Assembly: GCA_019635695.1 (NCBI GenBank)
Contig: JAHBYZ010000007.1
Coordinates: 62,001-126,000 of the forward strand
From: Rhizobiaceae bacterium
Lineage (GTDB): Bacteria; Pseudomonadota; Alphaproteobacteria; Rhizobiales; Rhizobiaceae
Length of the DNA: 64,000 bases
Direction: 5' to 3'
The notes under the pieces were generated by a model. That model saw only the letters and a program-made list of their open reading frames with translations. It did not search any database and was not told the origin of the DNA. Position numbers and translations under genes: made by a program. Below, one piece after another: positions 42,760 through 52,461 of the stretch; position 1 is the stretch's first letter; each line of letters opens with the position of its first letter.

Positions 42760-44148
42760 CGCTACAAGGACGGGGCCGGGTCGCGCGGCGCTGATCCCCC
42801 CAACGCGGCCGAAAATCAGCGCCATGCCGACGAAGGTGCCGGACATGTAGCCGGCGCCGTGGAACCCGCCGGTCACCTCGCCGGCCGCATAGAGACCGGG
42901 GATGACCTCGCCGAAGACGTTGCGCACGCTCATCGTCGTATCAACGGTCAATCCGCCGTTGAAATGCGTCGTGCCCGCCTTGCAGATCACGGCATGGAAC
43001 GGCCCTTCCGCAATTGGGAGCAACTCCCCTGCCTCGCCGACCAGATTGGTACGGCCGAAATCCTCGTCCCGCCCGGTAGCGACCTGCGCATTCCAGCGCT
43101 CGACCGCCGCCACGACGCCGGCCGCATCGAAACCTTCCGCAGCGAGCTTGTCGGCCAGTACCGCCACCGTCGGCGCCTCGAACTCGCGGAAACCGGTCAG
43201 CACCTTGCCCATCATGGTCTGCCCGTAGTGCGCCCGCATGCGTGAATCGTAGACCTGCGCGCACACCGCGCCGGGCTGTGCCAGCAGCGCCCAGCAGGTG
43301 TCGATGTAGAGCTCGCTCTCGCGGCAGAAGCGCCGACCCTCGCGATTGACGGCAATCGCGCCGGCATAGAGCACCATCGCGCCCTTGCCGGTCTCAGGGT
43401 CCGACGGCGCGGTCGGCGCCACGCCAGCGGTCACGTAGGCGATGCCGGCCCCCAACCCCATTCCCATCACCAGCCCGTCGCCGCGCGATCCTTGACCCGT
43501 CAGCGGCAGTATGTTTTCCGCGCCCGGCCGGCCGAAATTGCGGGTCAGCTCCGGGCTGCGCGTGAAGCCACCCGAGGCGATCACGACGCCGCGCCGCGCC
43601 CGCCAAGCAAGCTCCCAGCCACTGCGCCGCGCGAGCACGCCGGTCACGCGGCCATGCTCTGCGGTCAGCCGACTCGCCCGCACGCCGGTCTCGATGCGCA
43701 CCCCGCGCGTCCGCGCCGCGACTTCGAGCTTGGTGACGATCTCGGCGCCGCCACCCATCTCGTCGCCGGAAAGCTCGTGCGCCCAGGGTTTGCTCATATG
43801 GGCGAAGCGGAAGGTGCGCACGAAGCGGATGCCGAGTTCGTCCAGCCGCCGGAATGTTGCCAGGGCCTCGTCGACATAGAGCCGCGACAAATCTTCCTGG
43901 CAATCGTCGTGGTGCGAGTGGATCAGGTCTTCGTAGAGCTCCTCGCGGGTGCCGGGTTCCAGCGGCGTCTCGCACAGCGCTACATAGGCGCCGGAGAGCC
44001 GCGTGCTGCCGCCGGTCTGCGGTTCGGACTCAAGAACGATCACAGACGCACCGGCATCGGCCGCCTCTACCGCCGCCATCAGGCCCGCCGCCCCGGAGCC
44101 CACGATCACGACATCGGCTTCCCGCCCCGCAGCATCGTCGGTCATCAT
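42757..44148 (-). CDS. FAD-dependent oxidoreductase, fumarate reductase/ketosteroid dehydrogenase superfamily
   Basis: 463 aa; two adjacent ATGs follow GGGAGGATGC. The dinucleotide motif VIVGSGAAGLMAAVEAADAGASVIVLES (about 14-41) is followed by GGSTRLSGAYV. GVVIASGGFTRSPEL and the C-terminal GLYAAGEVTGGFHGAGYMSGTFVGMALIFGRVGG complete the FAD site, and REGRRFCRE carries the Arg of flavocytochrome-c-type enzymes. The superfamily includes 3-ketosteroid-delta-1-dehydrogenase, fumarate and urocanate reductases; the C-terminus looks more like the reductases. A steroid role is possible but not shown. Operator copy 14 is 52 bp upstream. Confidence 0.85.
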   Translation of the reverse strand: MMTDDAAGREADVVIVGSGAAGLMAAVEAADAGASVIVLESEPQTGGSTRLSGAYVALCETPLEPGTREELYEDLIHSHHDDCQEDLSRLYVDEALATFRRLDELGIRFVRTFRFAHMSKPWAHELSGDEMGGGAEIVTKLEVAARTRGVRIETGVRASRLTAEHGRVTGVLARRSGWELAWRARRGVVIASGGFTRSPELTRNFGRPGAENILPLTGQGSRGDGLVMGMGLGAGIAYVTAGVAPTAPSDPETGKGAMVLYAGAIAVNREGRRFCRESELYIDTCWALLAQPGAVCAQVYDSRMRAHYGQTMMGKVLTGFREFEAPTVAVLADKLAAEGFDAAGVVAAVERWNAQVATGRDEDFGRTNLVGEAGELLPIAEGPFHAVICKAGTTHFNGGLTVDTTMSVRNVFGEVIPGLYAAGEVTGGFHGAGYMSGTFVGMALIFGRVGGISAARPGPVLVA

Positions 44149-44192
44149 GCATCCTCCCGCGCCCGATCATCGACCGGGAGCCGGGCGGCGCG

Positions 44193-44208
44193 TCGTCCGG
44201 ATGAGGTA
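44193..44208 (-). promoter_or_regulatory. operator copy 14 (degenerate left half)
   Basis: On the minus strand TACCTCATCCGGACGA; the right half is perfect, the left half has three mismatches. Centred 52 bp before the flavoprotein start. It is the last copy seen; further right a different motif takes over. Confidence 0.45.
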
Positions 44209-44218
44209 TCCGCGCGGT

Positions 44219-45940
44219 TCAACCCGCCTTGTCGAGAAGTGCGGCACGATGCGCTGCGCGATGGCGCGCGAAGGCGTTGGCGTCGAATCCCGCGAGCTTG
44301 GCGACGAGACCGGCCGGGTCAACCGGGAGGGCATCGCCGCGCCAGGCGATCTGCTGGTCCGATCGGACCACAAGCAGCCCGTGCCGGATCGTATCCGGCG
44401 CAAGCACGCGGTCGACATCGAGCAGCTGCACCGGAACGCCTGCCTGCGCTGCACCGGCGAGGAGCGCCGACACGTCGAGCGACGGATCGAAGCGCAGCAG
44501 CGTGTAGTCGTCGCCCAGCCTGTCATGGACAGGATTGCCATCCTCCATGCGAAAGAAGGGCAGCCGGGCGCCCGGCACGCTCGACGGCGTGTAGCTGCCC
44601 AGCGAGTAGGCCGGCGCGGCCTCGCCGTCATAGGTCACCAGCGGCGAGTTGTCGTAGAAATAGGCGAAGTTCAGCCCCTCGCAGCAATATTGCGGCGTGT
44701 TCTGCTCCACCAGATAGCGCCCGAGCGCGGCGCGGGCGGCGTCGCCTTCCGGTCCCTGCGCGGCGAGTTCGGGGCCGTAGCCGGCGCGGTCCTTCGCCAG
44801 CTTCTGGCCAAGCCCGCCGACGAAGCGCGATAGCTGGTCGGTGATCGGATGGCGCTCAAGCTCGTAGGCGTCGAGCATGTCCTGCGACCCCCAGCCATTC
44901 AGCCGCGCGGCGAGCATGAAGGTCAGGTTCGTCACGTCGGCGATGCCGGCGTTCATGCCGTACCCCGCCACCGGTATCCAGATATGAGCGGCGTCGCCGG
45001 CGAGAAACACGCGGCCCTCGCGAAAACGCTCGGCCACCAGCCGCCGCGCGATCCAGTCCTCCTTGCCCAGCACCTCGTACTCGAAGTCGTCGTCGACCCC
45101 CAGAACGTCGCGGATCGCACGGTCGCGGTCGATGGCGTCGAAGTCCTTCTCGTCGCCCTTGAGATGGGCATGAACCAGCCACTCTACCTTGCCATCAATC
45201 GCTACCGCATTGCCGGTCCGGCGCGGATTCACCGCGTGGTTCATCCAGCCCGGCCGCCTGCCGCCCATCAGCCCGAGCAGCGACGGCGCGCGGATATGCG
45301 TGGACAGATAGCGCGATATCTCGGCGTTGCCGGTCAGCCTGATGCCGAGCTGCTTGCGCACGCCGGAGCGGCCGCCGTCGGCCGCGATCATGTAGCGGGC
45401 GCGGATGGTGCGACGGACGCCGTCGTCCAGCCCGACGACTTCGCCGCTGACCCCGTCCGCATCCTGTGCAAAGCGCTCCAACCTTGCGCGGTTGAGGATT
45501 GTCACGCCGGGCTGCTTGCGCGCGTGCTCGAACAGCACCGGCTCGAGGTAGATCTGGTTGATACGGTGCGGCGGCTCGACCGTCGGCCAGCCGGAGTCCG
45601 GGAAATAGTCCGACGGCGGCAGCGCCCGCTCGGCGCGCGAAGGGATCGGGATACGGCCGATCTCCTGTCCGGTCGACGTGGTCAGGAACACCACGTCGCT
45701 CGGATAGTCGCCCGGCAGGCCGGCGGCGCGGACAGCCCGCGCAACGCCCAGCCGGCGGAAGATTTCCATCGAACGCGCGGCGACGTGGTTGCACTTCACC
45801 GGCGGCGGCTCGCCGACATGCCGCGTCTCGACCACGATGCTGGCGATGCCGCGTCGCGACAGGTCCATCGCCGCCACCAGCCCGACCGGTCCGGCGCCGA
45901 CGATCAGCACCGCCGCGTCGAAGTCGCGCGGCGCATCCAT
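44219..45940 (-). CDS. FAD-dependent aromatic hydroxylase (PheA/TfdB, MhpA-like)
   Basis: 573 aa from the ATG at 45940, sharing one base with the upstream stop (TGATG). Group A flavin monooxygenase motifs: VLIVGAGPVGLVAAMDLSRRGI (about 11-32), ARYMIAADGGRSGVRKQLG (the DG motif), and RVFLAGDAAHIWIPVAGYGMNAGIADVTNL (the GD motif). A C-terminal thioredoxin-like domain (GDDYTLLRFDPSLD onward) is typical of phenol hydroxylases and 3-(3-hydroxyphenyl)propionate hydroxylase. It needs NAD(P)H and O2 and hydroxylates a phenolic ring. It is coupled to a dihydroxybenzoate-decarboxylase-like gene, which suggests a hydroxybenzoate-type route. Confidence 0.9.
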   Translation of the reverse strand: MDAPRDFDAAVLIVGAGPVGLVAAMDLSRRGIASIVVETRHVGEPPPVKCNHVAARSMEIFRRLGVARAVRAAGLPGDYPSDVVFLTTSTGQEIGRIPIPSRAERALPPSDYFPDSGWPTVEPPHRINQIYLEPVLFEHARKQPGVTILNRARLERFAQDADGVSGEVVGLDDGVRRTIRARYMIAADGGRSGVRKQLGIRLTGNAEISRYLSTHIRAPSLLGLMGGRRPGWMNHAVNPRRTGNAVAIDGKVEWLVHAHLKGDEKDFDAIDRDRAIRDVLGVDDDFEYEVLGKEDWIARRLVAERFREGRVFLAGDAAHIWIPVAGYGMNAGIADVTNLTFMLAARLNGWGSQDMLDAYELERHPITDQLSRFVGGLGQKLAKDRAGYGPELAAQGPEGDAARAALGRYLVEQNTPQYCCEGLNFAYFYDNSPLVTYDGEAAPAYSLGSYTPSSVPGARLPFFRMEDGNPVHDRLGDDYTLLRFDPSLDVSALLAGAAQAGVPVQLLDVDRVLAPDTIRHGLLVVRSDQQIAWRGDALPVDPAGLVAKLAGFDANAFARHRAAHRAALLDKAG

Positions 45941-46998
45941 CAGGCGTTCTCCTTGGCGCCGGTTGCCGCGATGCCGGGCGCCGACGGTATCTTGAAGATG
46001 CGCTCGGCATTGCGGTGGTAGATTTTCTCGCGCACGTCGTCGGGAATGTCGACGCTGTCCATGAACTCCACCGACAGCCGCGCCTCCTGGTAGGGATAGT
46101 CGATGGCGAACATGATGTTGTCCGGCCCGAGCACATCCAGCCCGAACTTCAGCGTCGGTGCCCAGTCCATGCCGCTTGTTGTGATCATCAGATTCTCGCG
46201 GATGTAATCCGACGGCAGCTTCTTCAGCGGCGGGCGGCGGCCACCATTCTTGTGCCAGTAATCCAGCCGCCACATCCAGTAAGGCAACCCCTCGCCCATA
46301 TGGCCGAGCACGATCTTCAGGTTCGGGAAATCGTCGAAGGCCTTGCTGTACATGATGCGCAGCACGTGCAGCGCGGCATCCGACTGGAAGCCCCAGTGGC
46401 CGGATTCCAGCGCGTATTTCACCGCGAGGTCGGCCATCGGCTTGGGCGGCACGCGCGGGTGGATATAGATCGCGGCATCCAGCCCCGCCGCCGCTTCCAG
46501 GATCGGCCGGAACTTTGGCTCATCGAGATACTCGCCATTGGTGTGCGAGTTGAGCACGAAGCCGTTCAAGCCCAGCTTAGTGATCGCGCGCTCCATTTCG
46601 CGCGCAGCGCGCTTCGGGTCCTGCGGGGCGAAGGAAGCCAGCCCGGCATAGCGGTCGGGGTGGCGCGCCTTGATCTCGGCCAGCCGGTCGTTGGCGGCCT
46701 CCGCCACCTCCGCCGCCAGGCCCGCCTCGAACATCTGCACGCCGGGCGAGGTCAGCGACAGAAGGTGCATGCCGACGCCGAGCTCATCCATGGTGCGCAG
46801 CCGCTGGCGGTCGACGTCCATGAGGTTGTCGACGAAGGCGGGCCGGGAATTGCCGAGAAAGTGCCGCCACATGACAAGGTCAGGCTCCTCGGAGCCCGCC
46901 GCCGCCAGCGCGCGGATCGCGTCATAGTGCTCGGGAATCGAGAACGCCTCCTCGGTCGCGATGCGGCGCATCGGTGGCTTCTTCTCGATTTCGTCCAA
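45940..46998 (-). CDS. amidohydrolase-2 family protein, dihydroxybenzoate decarboxylase-like
   Basis: 352 aa from a TTG at 46998 with AGGAGAGG 7 nt upstream; an ATG at 46971 (MRRIATEEAF) is the alternative. RIATEEAFSIPEHYD matches the EEAF metal-binding start of 2,3-dihydroxybenzoate decarboxylase rather than the EEHF or HxH forms. IYIHPR, ILGHMGEGLPYWMWRLDYW, LMITTSGM and FAIDYPYQ supply the remaining metal and substrate residues. Non-oxidative decarboxylation of a hydroxylated aromatic acid is likely. It is transcribed with the flavin hydroxylase and divergent from a close paralogue at 47125; a pair of TTAA-type operators lies between. Confidence 0.85.
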   Translation of the reverse strand: MDEIEKKPPMRRIATEEAFSIPEHYDAIRALAAAGSEEPDLVMWRHFLGNSRPAFVDNLMDVDRQRLRTMDELGVGMHLLSLTSPGVQMFEAGLAAEVAEAANDRLAEIKARHPDRYAGLASFAPQDPKRAAREMERAITKLGLNGFVLNSHTNGEYLDEPKFRPILEAAAGLDAAIYIHPRVPPKPMADLAVKYALESGHWGFQSDAALHVLRIMYSKAFDDFPNLKIVLGHMGEGLPYWMWRLDYWHKNGGRRPPLKKLPSDYIRENLMITTSGMDWAPTLKFGLDVLGPDNIMFAIDYPYQEARLSVEFMDSVDIPDDVREKIYHRNAERIFKIPSAPGIAATGAKENA

Positions 46999-47074
46999 GG
47001 CCGTTCCTCTCCTGCAATTCAGCGTCCGGTCAGCGCGGCCGCACCCTTCCGGCAAGCCGCATGCCAGGCTATAA

Positions 47075-47108
47075 GATAACACATTAATAAACCAGATAAC
47101 ATATTAAC
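47075..47108. promoter_or_regulatory. tandem TTAA-CNNA-TTAA operators
   Basis: GATAACACATTAAT (47075-47088) and GATAACATATTAAC (47095-47108) lie exactly 20 bp apart, two helical turns, between the divergent amidohydrolase genes and directly before the plus-strand start at 47125. The same motif recurs at 52284, 52372 and 55124. Confidence 0.65.
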
Positions 47109-47124
47109 TGACGGGAGTTTCCAT

Positions 47125-48123
47125 ATGGCTGCGGACGGCATCAGGCGCATCGCGGTGGAGGAGGCCTTCGCCGTTCCCGAACAGCTCGACGAGCTGGCCC
47201 GCCTCGCCGAGATCGCTTCAGCATACGACCCCGACCTCGCGCTCGCCAAGCGGCAGGCCGGCGGCGGCGCGATGACAAACGCGCTGCTGGACATCGAGGG
47301 CGAACGCCTGCGGCTGATGGACGAGGCGCGCCTCGACATGGCGTTGCTCTTGCTCACCGCGCCCGGCCTGCAACTGTTCGAGCCGGCGATGGCGTCCAAC
47401 ATGGCGGTGAAGATCAACGACATGCTGGCGGCCGTGGTGGCGCGCCATCCGGCGCGCTTCGCCGCGCTCGCGGCCATCGCCCCGCAGGCGCCGGTGCAGG
47501 CTGTGAAAGAGATTGAGCGGGCGATGACGAAGCTCGGCCACCGCGGCATCGTCATCAATTCGCATACCGACGGCGAATATCTGGACGAGGAGAAATACTG
47601 GCCCATCCTCGAAGCCGCGGAAGCGCTCGGCGCGCCGGTCTACATCCACCCGCGCGCGCCGATCCCCGCGATGGCGCAGGCCTACCGCAAGAACGGGCTG
47701 GAGCACGCTATCTGGGGTTTCCAGGCCGAGACCGGGCTGCATGCGCTGCGGCTCATCACGTCCGGCATCTTCGACCGCTTCCCGAAGCTCAACATCGTGC
47801 TCGGCCATGCCGGCGAGGGCCTGCCGTTCTGGATCGAGCGCGTCGACTATATGCACGCCAAGCCGCGCGGCCGGCCAGTGCTGAAGGAGAAGCCGAGCCA
47901 CTACCTGCGCAACAATTTCTGGTTCACCACCTCCGGCATGAACTGGCACAAATCCGTGCGCTTCCTCGTCGACGCAATGGGCGCCGACCGAGTCATGTTC
48001 GCCGCCGACTACCCCTACCAGCACATGCACGAGGAAGCGGCGCTGATGAACACCGCGCCGCTGTCGGAAGAGGAGCTGCGGCAGGTCTATTCGGGCACGT
48101 CGGCGAAGCTGTTCCGACTGTAG
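47125..48123 (+). CDS. amidohydrolase-2 family protein, dihydroxybenzoate decarboxylase-like
   Basis: 332 aa; ACGGGAG precedes the ATG at 47125. RIAVEEAFAVPEQLDELARLAE, VYIHPRAPIP, IVLGHAGEGLPFWIERVDY, FWFTTSGMNW and FAADYPYQHMHEEAALM are equivalent to the segments in the divergent gene, so the two are paralogues. Metal coordination through the N-terminal Glu, His in YIHPR, His in LGHAGE and Asp in ADYP is expected. It is monocistronic. The two genes may act on different hydroxybenzoate isomers or form one heteromer. Confidence 0.86.
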   Translation: MAADGIRRIAVEEAFAVPEQLDELARLAEIASAYDPDLALAKRQAGGGAMTNALLDIEGERLRLMDEARLDMALLLLTAPGLQLFEPAMASNMAVKINDMLAAVVARHPARFAALAAIAPQAPVQAVKEIERAMTKLGHRGIVINSHTDGEYLDEEKYWPILEAAEALGAPVYIHPRAPIPAMAQAYRKNGLEHAIWGFQAETGLHALRLITSGIFDRFPKLNIVLGHAGEGLPFWIERVDYMHAKPRGRPVLKEKPSHYLRNNFWFTTSGMNWHKSVRFLVDAMGADRVMFAADYPYQHMHEEAALMNTAPLSEEELRQVYSGTSAKLFRL

Positions 48124-48125
48124 TT

Positions 48126-48262
48126 TTGGGCCTCGAAACACCTCCTCCACCGCCGGCTTCGCGGAGGAGGATCCAGGTCGAGGCCGGCCGCGACCTCGGA
48201 TCTTCCCCCGTTTACGGGGAAGGGGACCACGCGAAGCGTGGTGTAGGGGGGTGTCTTTATGA
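48126..48262. repeat. multi-hairpin intergenic repeat element
   Basis: The gap between convergent genes is filled by stems CCTCCTCC/GGAGGAGG (48141-48170), TCCCCGTTTACGGGGA (about 48205-48220) and ACCACGCGAAGCGTGGT (about 48226-48242). This structure and wording resemble palindromic mosaic elements dispersed in Rhizobiales genomes. It probably also terminates both flanking transcripts. Confidence 0.6.
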
Positions 48263-48263
48263 C

Positions 48264-49160
48264 CTAAGTCGTGAACTTCGGGTCCAGCCAGTCGCGCAGC
48301 GCGTCGCCGAACAAATTGAACGCGATCACCGCGATCGAGATGGCGAGGCCCGGAAAGATGATCAGCCAGGGTGCCGAGATGAAGTAGTCGGTCGCGTTGC
48401 CCGACAGCATCAGGCCCCAGGCCGGCGTCGGCTCGACCACGCCCAGCCCGAGGAACGACAGCGACGCCTCCAGCAGGATCGCCTGCGCGACATAGGCAGT
48501 CACCATGATCAGGAAGGGCGCCACGAGGTTCGGCGCCATGTGGCGCAGGATGATGCGCGTGTGCGAGTAGCCGGCCACCCGCGCCGCGTCGATATAGGCC
48601 ATCGAGCGGACCGACAGCGCCGAGGCGCGTATGACGCGCGAAACCTGCGGGACGATCGGAATGGCTATGGCCAGCACCAGCCCCATGTCGATGCCGAACA
48701 CCAGCTGCCGGCCAATCACCGCGGCAATCACCAGCGCCAGCACGACCAGCGGAAACGACAAAAGCAGGTCGACGATGCGCTGGATGACAGCGTCGATGCG
48801 CCCGCCGAAGTAGGCCGATGCCGCGCCGAGCAGCGCGCCGGCCGTGCAGCCGAGCAGCGAGGCGGTGATGCCGATGACAAGCGCCGTGCGCGCACCGTGG
48901 ATCAGCCGCGAGAACACGTCGCGGCCGAACGTGTCGGTGCCGGCCAGATGCTCCCACGACGGGGCGGTGAGGATCGCCATGAAGTCGGTGTCGAGCGGGT
49001 GGTAGGGCGCGACCCAGCTGGCGAAGATGCTGGCGAACAGCATCGCCAGGATGATGAAAAGGCTCACGGCGCCGACGGGCTGCTGGCGGGCGAAGCCGGC
49101 GACGGAACTTAGAAAGCGGTTTCGGCGCGGCGCCTGCGTTGCGGCTGCAATATCGGTCAT
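48264..49160 (-). CDS. dppC: dipeptide-type ABC transporter permease (DppC-like)
   Basis: 298 aa from the ATG at 49160, with GAGGACGG upstream. A cytoplasmic N-terminus is followed by about six membrane segments; the EAA loop reads YIDAARVAGYSHTRIILRHMAPNLVAPFLIMV (about 205-236). HLAGTDTFGRDVFSRLIHGARTAL is the DppC/OppC hallmark. It pairs with the DppB-like permease upstream (10 bp away) and the double ATPase, forming a nickel/peptide-type importer. In catabolic clusters such systems often import aromatic or sugar conjugates rather than peptides. Confidence 0.92.
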   Translation of the reverse strand: MTDIAAATQAPRRNRFLSSVAGFARQQPVGAVSLFIILAMLFASIFASWVAPYHPLDTDFMAILTAPSWEHLAGTDTFGRDVFSRLIHGARTALVIGITASLLGCTAGALLGAASAYFGGRIDAVIQRIVDLLLSFPLVVLALVIAAVIGRQLVFGIDMGLVLAIAIPIVPQVSRVIRASALSVRSMAYIDAARVAGYSHTRIILRHMAPNLVAPFLIMVTAYVAQAILLEASLSFLGLGVVEPTPAWGLMLSGNATDYFISAPWLIIFPGLAISIAVIAFNLFGDALRDWLDPKFTT

Positions 49161-49170
49161 CGGCCCGTCC

Positions 49171-50124
49171 TCACCGGTAGCGCACGCGCGGGTCGATCGC
49201 GGCATAGAGCAGATCGACGACCAGATTGGCGACCACGTAGATCGCCGCAAACATCATCACCATGCCCTGGATCATGGTGTAATCGTTGTTCTTGATCGCC
49301 TGGATGAACAGTTTTCCGAGCCCGTTCAGGTTGAACACCTGCTCGGTCACCACCAGCCCGCCGATCAGGAAGGCGAACTCGAGCCCAACCACCGTGATCG
49401 CCGGCAGCAGCGCGTTGGAGAGCGCATGCAGGCCTATCACGCGGCGCTCCGACGCGCCCTTGGCGCGCGCGGTGCGGATGAAGTCCTCGCCGAGGATTTC
49501 CAGCAGCGACGAGCGGATCAGGCGCGCCAGCACCGAGGCGAAGCGGTAGCCGACCACCATCGCCGGCCAGATCAGCTGCGACAGGTTCTTCATCGGATCG
49601 CTGAAGAACGGTGTGAAGGTCAGCGGCGGTAGCCAGTTGAAGGCCCACAGCAGTCCCATTAGCAGCAGCAGGCCGACCCAGAATGTCGGCAGCGCCAGCC
49701 CGCCCATGGTGACGAGCCGCATCGTGTAGTCGATCCACGATCCCCGCCAAAGCGCCGACACCGTGCCCAGCGGAACCGCCACCAGTACCGCGAACAAGGT
49801 CGCCAGTATCGCCGTCTGGAAGGTCAGAGCGAAGCGCCCCGCGATTTCCTGGATGACCGGCCGGCCGGTCCACATCGAGTTGCCGAAATCGAAGGTGACA
49901 AGCCCCGTCATCCAGTTGACGAACTGCGTGCCGAGGGGCTGGTCGAGGCCGAGCCGCTTGCGCTCGGCCTCGATCGCCTCGACGGAGACGATCGCGCCGT
50001 CGCCGCGCATCTTCACCTCGACGATGTCGCCGGGCACCACGCGCAGGATGAAGAAGGTGATGATGGCGACGCCGAGCAGCGTCGGGATCATCATGAGAAT
50101 GCGTCTGACAACGTAGCTCAGCAT
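49171..50124 (-). CDS. dppB: dipeptide-type ABC transporter permease (DppB-like)
   Basis: 317 aa. MLSYVVRRILMMIPTLLGVAIITFFILRVVPGD is the DppB N-terminal membrane segment; the EAA loop is FIRTARAKGASERRVIGLHALSNALLPAITVVG (about 218-250). Six transmembrane segments are expected. It starts 3 bp after the end of the fused ATPase gene. It is the first permease of the minus-strand transporter unit. Confidence 0.92.
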   Translation of the reverse strand: MLSYVVRRILMMIPTLLGVAIITFFILRVVPGDIVEVKMRGDGAIVSVEAIEAERKRLGLDQPLGTQFVNWMTGLVTFDFGNSMWTGRPVIQEIAGRFALTFQTAILATLFAVLVAVPLGTVSALWRGSWIDYTMRLVTMGGLALPTFWVGLLLLMGLLWAFNWLPPLTFTPFFSDPMKNLSQLIWPAMVVGYRFASVLARLIRSSLLEILGEDFIRTARAKGASERRVIGLHALSNALLPAITVVGLEFAFLIGGLVVTEQVFNLNGLGKLFIQAIKNNDYTMIQGMVMMFAAIYVVANLVVDLLYAAIDPRVRYR

Positions 50125-50127
50125 CGT

Positions 50128-52185
<2,058 letters not shown>

Positions 52186-52283
52186 GGCCCGCCTCCTCCC
52201 GATTGCCGCGCCCGGTCCCCATGCTACACATGTCGGCCCGAAAGCACACTCCCGACGCCCTCCGAGCGTCCGGCGGGCGATCA

Positions 52284-52297
52284 CTTAACCTATTAAG
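52284..52297 (-). promoter_or_regulatory. TTAA-CNNA-TTAA operator, transporter unit
   Basis: CTTAACCTATTAAG, a good palindrome, about 105 bp before the probable start of the fused ATPase gene. Confidence 0.65.
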
Positions 52298-52371
52298 TAT
52301 CTCGAGTCACTCCCCCTCGCAACGCCACCGAAGCGCCTGAAAGGCGTTGTGCAGCGCGCCTCTCCGTGTTA

Positions 52372-52385
52372 CTTACCAAGTTAAT
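52372..52385 (+). promoter_or_regulatory. TTAA-CNNA-TTAA operator, binding-protein gene
   Basis: CTTACCAAGTTAAT, a variant of the motif, about 83 bp before the peptide-type binding protein start at 52462. It lies 88 bp from the site at 52284 in the divergent gap. Confidence 0.55.
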
Positions 52386-52461
52386 CATCCTGCGGACGCC
52401 GCGCTTCGGCACGGCTTTGGCGGGCTGGAGGAGACTGCAATCCCTGAAGTGGAGGAGAAGT

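Noticed and set aside
42757-44148. 3-ketosteroid-delta-1-dehydrogenase
   Set aside because: The FAD motifs are shared across the superfamily and the C-terminus resembles fumarate/urocanate-type reductases more; it is left as a general FAD oxidoreductase.
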